A DNA stretch of 64,000 nt from contig NZ_CP069811.1 in assembly GCF_016894385.1 (NCBI RefSeq), forward strand, positions 2,704,501 through 2,768,500, in the 5' to 3' direction. Both the position numbers and the translations under genes were made by a program. A model generated the notes under the pieces. The model was not told where the DNA came from. It ran no database searches and saw only the letters and a program-made list of their open reading frames with translations. Within the stretch, counting starts at the first letter, position 1. The number at the start of each line of letters is the position of its first letter. The stretch is from Cupriavidus oxalaticus. GTDB lineage: Bacteria > Pseudomonadota > Gammaproteobacteria > Burkholderiales > Burkholderiaceae. This document shows positions 16,286 to 24,117 of the stretch, piece after piece.

Positions 16286-19200
16286 CTGGCCTTGCGCACG
16301 GTGACGGCATCGTTGGCGTCGGCCAGGCTCGGCGCCTCGGGCTTGCCCGGCGCAGGCGCCGCGGGCTGAGCCACCGCGTCCGCGCGGGGCGGCGCTTCCA
16401 GCCCTTGCGCCAGCGTGGCGCCCGGCACGGCTTCGGCCGGTGCTGCCATGGTCGGCATGCGCGGCGTGCGCAGGCCCGGCGCGGCATCGCGGCAGCGCAG
16501 CAGCGCGCGGTCGCCGCCTGGCGCCATCGCCGACACCTGCGGCGCGATCGCGCGCAGCACCCGCACCGCCAGCGCGCTGGTATAGCTGTAGCGCACCGCA
16601 TACGGTTCGCGCACATTGACCACCACGGTGCCGAAGAAGCGCTCGCCGAGCGTAAACACAAACGTGGCCGAGCGGTTGACCGAGCGCGACGAGATCAGCC
16701 GCCCGCCCGGCCCGTACACCTGGAAGCGCTGGTCGCCGGTGCCGGTCTTGCCCGCCACCACCAGCGTCGCGCCGTCGCGGCCCGGCACCGTGAAGGCGCC
16801 GCGGATCGACTTGGCGGTGCCGCGTTCCACCACGTCCAGCATCGAACGCCGCGCCAGCTCTGCCACCTCGGCCGGCAGCACGCGCTTGCCCGCTGCCGGC
16901 TGCAGCACGTAGCGCGTGGCGTACGGCGTGCCGTCGGCAAAGGCCAGGCTGCGCACCGCGGCATTCTGCGTGACCACGCCACCGGACAGCAGGATGCCGG
17001 CCAGTTCGGCCAGCGCCGCCGGACGGTCGCCCGCCGCGCCGATCGCACTGGCGTACGACGGCGTCAGCGAATCGAACGGATAGCCCACCCGCTGCCAGCG
17101 CCTGGCGATGCGGGCGAAGGCGTCCTGCTCCAGCAGCGTGCGGATGCGGTTGTCCTGGCCCGCCTTGCTGCGCGTCTTGAACAGCCACTTGTACACTTCC
17201 TGGCGCTCCGCCGTGCTGGCGCGCAGCAACTCGCTCAGCGTGGCGTCGGGGTGCTGGTCCAGGTACTCCACCATCCACAGTTCCAGCGGATGCACCCGTG
17301 ACAGGTAGCCGCGGTCGTTCAGGTTGAACTTGTCCTTGCCGTACTTGCGGTACAGCGCGGGCAGGTCTTCCTTGGCCAGCTGCTTGTCGCCCAGGCGCGC
17401 GCGCATGATGCGGATATAGCTGTCCTCATCCAGGTACGGGCGCGCGCTCAGCAAAGTCACCGACATGCGCACCGCGTTGATGTGCGGGATGGTCATGCGC
17501 ACGCGGCCCAGCAGCGTATCCAGCCGCTGCTCGGAGGTCTTGCCGCGGTAGCGCTGGTAGAAATTGGTCATGTAGGCGCTGCCTTCCTGGTCGGCGAAGC
17601 GCTCCAGGTATTCGCGCCGGCCCGGGGCATTGCGGTCCTCGAACAGGTCGCCGATGTCCGGGTTGGCGTGGAAGGTCTCGTAGCGCACGATGTCGCGCAT
17701 CATGCGGATGAAGACCAGGTTGACCGAATGCTGGAACGCGATGCGCACGGTCATGTTGCGCTCGCCCGCCTGGCGCTCGAAGTTGGTGAAGCTCTGCAGC
17801 CCGCCGCCGGTGTAGAACCCTTCCCCGGCGCTGCCGGAGTACTTGCGCTCCATCGCGGCCTCGAGCATCGCCATCAGCTCGCGCTCCTCGGGCTTCTTCG
17901 CCTTGGACAGGTAATCCACCGCCCAGTGGGCGAGCGTATCCTGCCGTGCCAGCCGCAACCCGGCCAGTTCGGCGCGGCCCATGCCGGCGTATTGCGCATG
18001 CAGCTCGCTGATGATTTCCAGGTAGGTCACCAGCGTGCGCAGCTTGGCGGTCGAACCCAGGTTCAGCCGCGCGCCGCTGTTGATGTCGAACGGCTGGTCG
18101 ATGTTGTCGGCCTGCACCCGCACCACGCTGGCGTTGCCGACACGCTCGAACAGCGTGAAGCTCGCCATCAGCTTCGACGGGTCGTCGTTGTCGCGCAGCA
18201 GGTTGTGGCCGTACAGGCCCATGGCGCGCGCATCGGCCTTGTTGTTCACGCGCTGCAGCGTCTCGGTGACGATGCGCTGCGCCTCGCGGTTGATGGTGCT
18301 GTCGACCGTCAGGTCGAGCCGGTCCATGTCGTAGCGGCTTTCCACGCCGGTCAGGCGGGCGATGTCGGCGCGCACGCGGTTGACGGCCTTGCGCGTGACG
18401 AACGGCTCCTGCGGCCCGCGCTGCGGCGGCGCGGCCTTCTCCAGCGGCTGCGCCAGCGCCGCGTCGCGCAGCTCGGCGGTGATGACGCTGTTGGCGGCCA
18501 GCAGGCGCAGGTAGCTGGCCGTCAGCGCATCCAGGTTGGTGTCGTCGCGGCGCAAATGGTAAGACGGCCGGCGCTGCGAGATGATCAGCGACAGCGCACG
18601 CTTGAATACCTGCGCCTGGCGCGGCTGCGGCGCGCGCTGGTCCATTTCCTTGAGCAGCCGGTTGACCTCGCCGAAGTCCTCGCCGTACCACACCCACAGC
18701 GCGTCGCCGATGCCGTTGATCTCGCCGAAGCCCTCGCGCGCCGACAGCGGCACGGTGTTGAGGTAGTCGACCACGATGCGCTCGCGCGCGCGCTGCGTAT
18801 CGGGTCCGTCCAGGTAGGCGCGCAGCGACGCCGACGCCATCTGCCGGAATTTCTCCGGGATCGACGCGGTGCGTCCCTCGGGCGAGTGCCGGTACTTCTC
18901 GATCTGCGTGGCCAGCGTGCTGCCGCCTGGCGCGTCGTGCGAACGGTCGGCCAGCCGGATGAACTGGTCGAGCACCGCGCGCGACAGCCGGCGCCAGTCC
19001 AGCGCCGGGTTCATGTTGGGATATTCGGGGTTGAGCAGGCCCTGATTCTCGACGTACAGCAGCGCGCTCACCAGCAGCGGCGGCACCGTGGCGAAATCGG
19101 GATACTGGCGCTGCGGATAGCGCTCGAACGCCAGCGTCAGCCCGTTGCAGTCGCGCAGCAACAGGCCGGCCTGGTTCTTCTCGCGGTACGGCGCGAACAA

Positions 19201-19521
19201 GCCCTGGTCCATCAGCCTGACCATGTCGGGCGACATGCGCGCCTGCTCGGCGGGAACGTAGCCGCGCTGTCCGAGGCGCTGCGCGAACTGCGGCAGCATG
19301 CCGTAGCCCATGCGCGCGTCGTAGGGGCCGGAATGCGGAAAGCGGATGCTGTCGCTGGCGCCCGGCTGGATCTCGAAGGTCAGCCGCTGGCCGAGCCCGC
19401 CGATCAGCCGCGACTGCCAGTGCGAATTGCGCACTTCGCTCGCGACCAAGCTATACACGACATAGACGCCCCCGGTGAGGGCGACCGCCAAGCCAGCGAA
19501 GATCCAGCCACGACGCGACAC
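16258..19521 (-). CDS. Divergent class A penicillin-binding protein (GT51 transglycosylase plus transpeptidase)
   Basis: A 1087-residue bifunctional peptidoglycan synthase-like protein. One N-terminal membrane helix (GWIFAGLAVALTGGVYVVY), a GT51 domain (about 130-300, with PGGSTLATQIEKY) and a transpeptidase domain with SxxK as STAK (Ser490-Lys493) and KTG as KTGTG (Lys925). The first GT51 motif is unusual: ENQGLLNPEYP stands where EDxxFxxHxG is normal, keeping the Glu but replacing Asp and His. A long insert (about 560-800) separates the transpeptidase motifs, and the last 90 residues are Pro/Ala-rich. I chose the GTG at 19521 behind AGGGAAG; a TTG at 19557 is possible. Probably a specialised wall enzyme, different from PBP1a/1b. 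Confidence 0.85.
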   Translation of the reverse strand: MSRRGWIFAGLAVALTGGVYVVYSLVASEVRNSHWQSRLIGGLGQRLTFEIQPGASDSIRFPHSGPYDARMGYGMLPQFAQRLGQRGYVPAEQARMSPDMVRLMDQGLFAPYREKNQAGLLLRDCNGLTLAFERYPQRQYPDFATVPPLLVSALLYVENQGLLNPEYPNMNPALDWRRLSRAVLDQFIRLADRSHDAPGGSTLATQIEKYRHSPEGRTASIPEKFRQMASASLRAYLDGPDTQRARERIVVDYLNTVPLSAREGFGEINGIGDALWVWYGEDFGEVNRLLKEMDQRAPQPRQAQVFKRALSLIISQRRPSYHLRRDDTNLDALTASYLRLLAANSVITAELRDAALAQPLEKAAPPQRGPQEPFVTRKAVNRVRADIARLTGVESRYDMDRLDLTVDSTINREAQRIVTETLQRVNNKADARAMGLYGHNLLRDNDDPSKLMASFTLFERVGNASVVRVQADNIDQPFDINSGARLNLGSTAKLRTLVTYLEIISELHAQYAGMGRAELAGLRLARQDTLAHWAVDYLSKAKKPEERELMAMLEAAMERKYSGSAGEGFYTGGGLQSFTNFERQAGERNMTVRIAFQHSVNLVFIRMMRDIVRYETFHANPDIGDLFEDRNAPGRREYLERFADQEGSAYMTNFYQRYRGKTSEQRLDTLLGRVRMTIPHINAVRMSVTLLSARPYLDEDSYIRIMRARLGDKQLAKEDLPALYRKYGKDKFNLNDRGYLSRVHPLELWMVEYLDQHPDATLSELLRASTAERQEVYKWLFKTRSKAGQDNRIRTLLEQDAFARIARRWQRVGYPFDSLTPSYASAIGAAGDRPAALAELAGILLSGGVVTQNAAVRSLAFADGTPYATRYVLQPAAGKRVLPAEVAELARRSMLDVVERGTAKSIRGAFTVPGRDGATLVVAGKTGTGDQRFQVYGPGGRLISSRSVNRSATFVFTLGERFFGTVVVNVREPYAVRYSYTSALAVRVLRAIAPQVSAMAPGGDRALLRCRDAAPGLRTPRMPTMAAPAEAVPGATLAQGLEAPPRADAVAQPAAPAPGKPEAPSLADANDAVTVRKASQPLRRTMP

Positions 19522-19778
19522 GTTTGGGCTTCCCTGTTTGGCCGGCGTTGCGCGCAACGGGGTCCGCGCACCGGCTCGAAGCGCTATGTTCTCGCGGCAC
19601 GCGCAATGCGCGTGCCGCCTGTCTTGATATTAGTAGGAGTCGGGCCGGCGTGCAGCAAGCATGCGCAGGATCATCGTGCCATCGACCCCACCACGCATCG
19701 CGCCGTCGTTAACGCGCGCCATTCGGAGACGCGCTTGCGCCACATGCCGTCGTCCTGCACCGCTGGCGTGCATCACAG

Positions 19779-20816
19779 TCATGCCTTGTGCGCGCGCGCC
19801 ACCGGCCTTCCCCCGAACGGGTAGCCTGGGTCGTTGTAGCCGTGGGTCGACGCATGCCCCGGCACGACCATCGCATCGATCATGGATTCTTCCTCGGGCG
19901 TGATCGCGGCCCCGAGCGCACCGAAGTAGTCCTCGAACTGCGCCAGCGTACGCGGCCCTGCGATGACCGACGAGATGATGGGGTTGGCCAGCACCCAGGC
20001 CGTGGCGAACTGCCCCGGCGTCAGGCCGCGCGCCTCGGCATGCTCCTTGAGTTGCTGCGCGATCACCAGCGATTCCTCGCGGAACTCGGTTTCCATCATG
20101 CGACGGTCGGCGCGGCCGGCGCGCGTGCCCTGTTCCGGCGCCTGGCCGGGCGCGTACTTGCCGGTCAGCACGCCACGCGCCACCGGGCTGTAGGGCACCA
20201 CGCCCAGGCCGTAGTGCTCGCAAGCCGGCAGGATCTCCACCTCGGGCACGCGGTTCAGCAGGTTGTAGTACGGCTGGCAGGCCACCGGGCGCGGCACGCC
20301 CAGCTCGCCGCACAGCCGGGCGATCTCGGCGATGCGCCAGCCGCGGAAGTTCGACACCGCCCAGTAGCGGATCTTGCCGCTGCGCACCAGGTCGCCCATC
20401 GCGCGGACCGCCTCCTCCAGGTTCTCGCCGGGATAGTCGCGGTGCAGGTAGAGGATGTCGATGTAGTCGGTCGCGAGCCGGTGCAGGCTGTCCTCGACCG
20501 CGCGCGCAATCCACACGCGCGAGTAGTGCGAGTGGTTGGGCGCGGACTGCATGGCGTTGCCGAGCTTGGTGGCCAGCACCCAGTCGTGGCGGTTCTCGGT
20601 CAGCAGCCGGCCGACCATCTGCTCCGACGCGCCCTTGGTGTAGACGTCGGCGGTATCGATGAAATTCACGCCGTGGTCGCGCGCGCTGGCAACGATGCGC
20701 GCCGCCTCGGCTTCGTCGGTCTGGTCGGCAAACATCATGGTGCCCAGGCACAGCGCCGAGACGCGCAGGTTGCTGGCGCCAAGGCGGCGGTAGGGCATGG
20801 TGGTGGCTGCTGGCAT
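19779..20816 (-). CDS. Aldo/keto reductase
   Basis: A 345-residue (alpha/beta)8-barrel NADPH-dependent oxidoreductase of the AKR superfamily. The catalytic tetrad can be read as Asp/Tyr in IDTADVYTKG, Lys in VLATKLG and His in ILYLHRDYP; cofactor-binding segments near the C-terminus include VIAGPRTLAQFEDYFGAL. I chose the ATG at 20816, with CGGAGAA 6 bp upstream; the open frame further upstream lacks family similarity. It is divergent from the pigment operon across 570 bp and convergent to nothing; the 220 bp after it hold no gene. Substrate unknown. Confidence 0.9.
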   Translation of the reverse strand: MPAATTMPYRRLGASNLRVSALCLGTMMFADQTDEAEAARIVASARDHGVNFIDTADVYTKGASEQMVGRLLTENRHDWVLATKLGNAMQSAPNHSHYSRVWIARAVEDSLHRLATDYIDILYLHRDYPGENLEEAVRAMGDLVRSGKIRYWAVSNFRGWRIAEIARLCGELGVPRPVACQPYYNLLNRVPEVEILPACEHYGLGVVPYSPVARGVLTGKYAPGQAPEQGTRAGRADRRMMETEFREESLVIAQQLKEHAEARGLTPGQFATAWVLANPIISSVIAGPRTLAQFEDYFGALGAAITPEEESMIDAMVVPGHASTHGYNDPGYPFGGRPVARAHKA

Positions 20817-21128
20817 GGGGTTCTCCGGAAGGGGGTGTGACCACGGTCCCACATTTTGCCGGGAGTTTGGCAGCCTTGCCGGCGCCCCCTGCCAGGGCAA
20901 CGAATAAATGGGGAAATTCGCCGGTATTTCGCGATTGATGGAACCGTGCTTGCCGGGAGAATGCCGGGGCCTGCACCGGACATATTCCGCGCGCGGCAAT
21001 TGCCTGTAAATAACCTTGGGGGCGCCGGACATGACCGCTAAGCCGTCAATAGGACATTGCGGACATGGCCAGCCGCAAACGCCCCCCATTTGTGGGGCAT
21101 CGGCCCTCGAACCACTTTCATCGGTCTG

Positions 21129-21186
21129 CATTTTTGCCACAGGCGAAACATTTTTGCGATTGGGCGCACGTCGATTTGAGTAAAAT
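21129..21186 (+). promoter_or_regulatory. Candidate promoter and direct-repeat operator of the aryl-polyene operon
   Basis: The 569-bp gap 20817-21385 is the only sizeable non-coding space before the 20-gene pigment operon. It holds a TAAAAT -10-like box at 21181-21186, with a weak -35 candidate near 21159. Just upstream are two exact CATTTTTGC copies at 21129-21137 and 21149-21157, 20 bp apart, that is two helical turns, the spacing expected for a dimeric activator on one face of the helix. The rest of the gap shows no other gene except the small leader frame at 21252. Confidence 0.4.
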
Positions 21187-21251
21187 GGCGCGCGCTCAAA
21201 TTCGCCCCGCCGCAGTCAATCACGCTGCCCCTGCCAAATACCTTCAGGAAC

Positions 21252-21389
21252 ATGACCCTCCGCTGCGTCTTTCCCGTCTTCAGCCGTCCGCCTGGCACGC
21301 CGGCGGGCGCCGTGCGGGCTGGCGCCGGGGCACGGAGCGGCACACCAGGCCGCAGGGGCAACATCCGGCAAGGGGGCCGGCGCGCATGA
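21252..21389 (+). CDS. Possible 45-residue leader peptide overlapping the first pigment gene
   Basis: A short frame starting MTLRCVFPVFSRPPG, behind AGGA, whose TGA stop (21387-21389) overlaps the ATG of the chain-length factor gene in the same ATGA arrangement used at many junctions of this operon. The product is Arg/Gly-rich and resembles nothing I know. The exact stop/start overlap suggests translational coupling, but a chance frame in GC-rich DNA cannot be excluded. Confidence 0.3.
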   Translation: MTLRCVFPVFSRPPGTPAGAVRAGAGARSGTPGRRGNIRQGGRRA

Positions 21390-22189
21390 CGGACCGCCAC
21401 CGCACCGGAACCGGGCGCGACACCGCACTGCGCTTTGCCGTGCGCGCCTGGGCGGCGTGGGCTGGCGGCCTGCAGACACGGCAAGACTGGCACGCCTGGG
21501 CCGCTGCTCCCCACCTTCCCCCCGCCCAGCCCGAATCGCCGGCCCTGCCGCAAATGGCGCCCATGTTGCGCCGCCGCCTGCCGCCGCTCGGCCGCGTGGC
21601 ACTGGCCCCGGCCTATGCCTGCGTGCCGGCCGATGCCGCGGGGGGTGCTGCGGCGGGTGTGATTCCGGCGATCTTTGCCTCGCGGCATGGCGACACCGGC
21701 CGCCTCGTGACAATGCTGAGCGAGCTGGCCGTGGGCGACGCGCTGTCGCCGACCGCCTTCGGACTGTCGGTCCATAACGCTATCGGTGCGGTACGTTCGA
21801 TCGACGTGGCCGATCCGGGCAACCTGCAGGCGCTGTCGGCCGGCCGGGACACCGTCGAAACCGCCGTGCTGGAGGCCTGCAGCCTGCTTGCGGACGGTGC
21901 GCCGGAAGTGCTGCTGGTCCATTACGAGGCGCCGCTGGCCGCGCCCTACGCCGCCTTCGCCGACGAGGCTGAAGCCCTGTACAGCTGGTGCTGGCGGCTG
22001 GCCGCGCCGCGCGCGGGCGAACCCTGCTACACGCTGGCCCTTGCAGATGGCCGCAACACCGACAGCGCCCCGCCGCCGGGCATGCCGCTGCCGCACGGCC
22101 TGGAGGTGCTGCGCTTCATGCTGGCCGGCGAGCCGCGCCTGTGCCATCGGGGCGAGAGCGCCGACTGGCAGTGGCAGCGACATGGTTGA
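21386..22189 (+). CDS. Ketosynthase-like chain-length factor (ApeC-like)
   Basis: A 267-residue protein of the short beta-ketoacyl-synthase-like (Ketoacyl-synt_2) type that pairs with a true ketosynthase in aryl-polyene type II synthases. It covers only the N-terminal half of a ketosynthase fold (MLRRRLPPLGRVALAPAYAC, IFASRHGDTGRLVTMLSELA, PTAFGLSVHNAIGAV) and lacks the catalytic Cys, so it should set chain length rather than condense. I chose the ATG at 21386 (MTDRHRTG), preceded by AAGGGGG. It is the first large gene of the pigment operon and overlaps the acyltransferase gene by 8 bp. Partner is probably the ketosynthase at 32951-34138. Confidence 0.85.
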   Translation: MTDRHRTGTGRDTALRFAVRAWAAWAGGLQTRQDWHAWAAAPHLPPAQPESPALPQMAPMLRRRLPPLGRVALAPAYACVPADAAGGAAAGVIPAIFASRHGDTGRLVTMLSELAVGDALSPTAFGLSVHNAIGAVRSIDVADPGNLQALSAGRDTVETAVLEACSLLADGAPEVLLVHYEAPLAAPYAAFADEAEALYSWCWRLAAPRAGEPCYTLALADGRNTDSAPPPGMPLPHGLEVLRFMLAGEPRLCHRGESADWQWQRHG

Positions 22190-22958
22190 GCGCTTCGACC
22201 GCGCGTGGCGCGTGTGCGCCACGGGCCTGTGCTTCTCCGGCTTCGGGCTGGGCGGGCTGGTGCTGCGCGTGCTGGTGTTCCCGGCCCTGTCGCTCGCGCC
22301 ATGGAGCGCCGCGCGCCGCCAGCGCGCCTGCAGGCACGTGATCCACCATGCGTTCCGGCTGTTCCTGTGGCTGATGTGCGCGGTCGGCGTGATCCGCTAT
22401 GAAGTGCGCAACGCGCGGCGGCTGGACCGCGAAGGGCTGCTGATCGTGGCCAACCATCCATCGCTGATCGACGTCGTGTTCCTGATCGCGCTGACGCGCC
22501 GCGCCGACTGCGTGGTCAAGGCCGGCCTGGCGCGCAATCCGTTCACGCGCGGGCCGGTGCTGGCCACCGGTTATGTGCAGAACGATTCCGGCGCGGCGAT
22601 GGTGCAGGGCTGCATCGATTCGCTGCGCGCGGGCAACAACCTCGTGATCTTTCCGGAGGGCACGCGCACGCCCGCCGACGGCAGCCTGCGGCTGCAACGC
22701 GGCGCCGCGAATATCGCGGTGCGCGGCGGCTTTGCGCTGACCCCGGTGGTGATCCGCTGCGAGCCGCCCACGCTGCGCAAGGGCGACAAGTGGTACCAGG
22801 TGCCGGTGCGCCGCCCGCGCTATGTCATCGACGTGCGCGAAGATATCGACCCGGCGCGGCTTGCTGCGCCCGGCGCCGATGACGCCATGGCCGTGCGCGC
22901 GGTCACGCTGGCACTGACCGATTATTTTTCCAGGGAGATTCGCCGTGCAGGCGCTTGA
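22182..22958 (+). CDS. PlsC-type acyltransferase of the aryl-polyene cluster
   Basis: A 258-residue 1-acyl-glycerol-3-phosphate acyltransferase-like membrane enzyme. An N-terminal hydrophobic stretch (LGGLVLRVLVFPALSL) precedes the HX4D motif NHPSLID (His92, Asp97) and the FPEGTR motif (157-162). In aryl-polyene clusters such enzymes are thought to place the polyene or an acyl chain on the lipid head group during assembly. The start overlaps the previous stop by 8 bp, and its own end overlaps the ACP start by 14 bp, so translation is tightly coupled. Confidence 0.87.
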   Translation: MVERFDRAWRVCATGLCFSGFGLGGLVLRVLVFPALSLAPWSAARRQRACRHVIHHAFRLFLWLMCAVGVIRYEVRNARRLDREGLLIVANHPSLIDVVFLIALTRRADCVVKAGLARNPFTRGPVLATGYVQNDSGAAMVQGCIDSLRAGNNLVIFPEGTRTPADGSLRLQRGAANIAVRGGFALTPVVIRCEPPTLRKGDKWYQVPVRRPRYVIDVREDIDPARLAAPGADDAMAVRAVTLALTDYFSREIRRAGA

Positions 22959-23253
22959 ACAAGAAATCAAAGAACTGATCGTTTCGTCGCTGTCGCTGGA
23001 GGAAGTCGCAGCGGCCGACATCGATACCGACGCGCCGCTGTTCGTCGAGGGCCTGGGCCTGGACTCGATCGACGCGCTCGAACTCGGGCTGGCGCTGCAG
23101 AAGCGCTTCGGCGTCTCCATGAGCGGCGACAAGGACGCGGTGCGGGCGCGCTTTGCCAGCGTGGCAACGCTGGCCGCCTTTGTCGCCGACCATCGTGCCG
23201 CCAATGGTGCCGCTAACGGTGCCGCCAATGGCGCCGAGCAGGCCGCGGCCTGA
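22945..23253 (+). CDS. Acyl carrier protein 1 (ApeE/ApeF-like)
   Basis: A 102-residue acyl carrier protein. The phosphopantetheine site is GLDSIDALEL with Ser41; the surrounding acidic helices are typical. It starts at GTG 22945 behind AGGGAG, 14 bp inside the previous gene. The C-terminus after AFVADHR carries a tandem AANG repeat encoded by three 12-bp units (23197-23232), an unusual flexible tail. One of two different ACPs in the operon; in aryl-polyene systems one tends to carry the starter and the other the growing polyene. Modified presumably by the operon's own phosphopantetheinyl transferase. Confidence 0.9.
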   Translation: MQALEQEIKELIVSSLSLEEVAAADIDTDAPLFVEGLGLDSIDALELGLALQKRFGVSMSGDKDAVRARFASVATLAAFVADHRAANGAANGAANGAEQAAA

Positions 23254-23305
23254 CGGCCGCGGCGCGTCCCTGGTAACCGACTCCATCAAGCTGGTAGGCA
23301 TGGCC

Positions 23306-23569
23306 ATGACCCACGACGAAATCTTTGCGCGCATTGCGGCAGTCCTGCAGGACTCGTTCGAAATCGACGCCGACCGTATCCGCCCGGAAGCCCGGCTGTA
23401 TGAAGACCTGGACATCGACAGCATCGACGCCGTCGACCTGCTGGTCAAGCTCAAGCCGATGCTCGACAAGCCGCTCAAGCCCGAGCAATTCAAGTCCGTG
23501 CGCACCATCGAGGACGTGGTGCAGGCGCTGGCGCTGCTGATCGATTCCGATTCCGCCGCGACCGCCTGA
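23306..23569 (+). CDS. Acyl carrier protein 2 (ApeE/ApeF-like)
   Basis: An 87-residue acyl carrier protein with the phosphopantetheine site DIDSIDAVDLL, Ser39. I preferred the ATG at 23306 (MTHDEIFARI) because GGTAGG lies 7 bp before it; an ATG at 23300 is too close to that ribosome site. The 52-bp gap before it is one of the larger ones in the operon. The stop overlaps the next ATG by one base (TGATG). It differs clearly in sequence from ACP 1, so the two probably have distinct partners. Confidence 0.9.
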   Translation: MTHDEIFARIAAVLQDSFEIDADRIRPEARLYEDLDIDSIDAVDLLVKLKPMLDKPLKPEQFKSVRTIEDVVQALALLIDSDSAATA

Positions 23570-24117
23570 TGGCATGGCGCAACTGGAGCCTGGTGGCGCT
23601 GACGCTGTGCTACCCGGTCATGGTCTATGCCGGCCTGCAGTACTGGCCACCGCGCATGGTGGCCCTGCTGCTGATCGCATTGATGGCGCTGCGCCTGGCC
23701 GCGGCCAGGCAGGCCGGGTGGTGGCCCATGGCGCTGGCCGCCGGCGCCGCTGCGCTGGCGGTGCTGGCCTCGGACGACGCCATGCCGCTCAAGCTCTACC
23801 CCGCGCTGGTCAACGCCGTGCTGCTGGCCGTATTCGGCTGGAGCCTGTGGCGTCCGCCCAGCATCGTGGAACGGCTGGCACGACTGCGCGAACCCTCGCT
23901 GTCGCGCACCGGCGTTGCCTACACGCGCAAGGTTACCGTGGCGTGGTGCCTGTTCTTTTGCGGCAATGGCGCGATCGCGCTCGGCACCGCGCTGTTTGCC
24001 AGCGACCGGGCCTGGGCGGTCTATAACGGCGCCGTTGCCTATGTGCTGATCGGCGCCATGTTCGCCGGTGAGTGGCTGGTGCGGCAGCGGGTGATGGCGG
24101 AGAGCCGCCATGACTGA
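23569..24117 (+). CDS. COG4648-like membrane protein of the aryl-polyene cluster
   Basis: A 182-residue inner-membrane protein with about five hydrophobic segments (SLVALTLCYPVMVYAGLQYW, VALLLIALMALRLA, GWWPMALAAGAAALAVLA, YPALVNAVLLAVFGWSLW, VAWCLFFCGNGAIALGTAL). Membrane proteins of this type are a constant, uncharacterised part of aryl-polyene clusters. A conserved-looking motif PSIVERLARLREPSLS joins the helices. It is coupled to ACP 2 by a 1-bp overlap and to the ligase gene by 8 bp. Function unknown: possibly a scaffold for the synthase at the membrane. Confidence 0.75.
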   Translation: MAWRNWSLVALTLCYPVMVYAGLQYWPPRMVALLLIALMALRLAAARQAGWWPMALAAGAAALAVLASDDAMPLKLYPALVNAVLLAVFGWSLWRPPSIVERLARLREPSLSRTGVAYTRKVTVAWCLFFCGNGAIALGTALFASDRAWAVYNGAVAYVLIGAMFAGEWLVRQRVMAESRHD

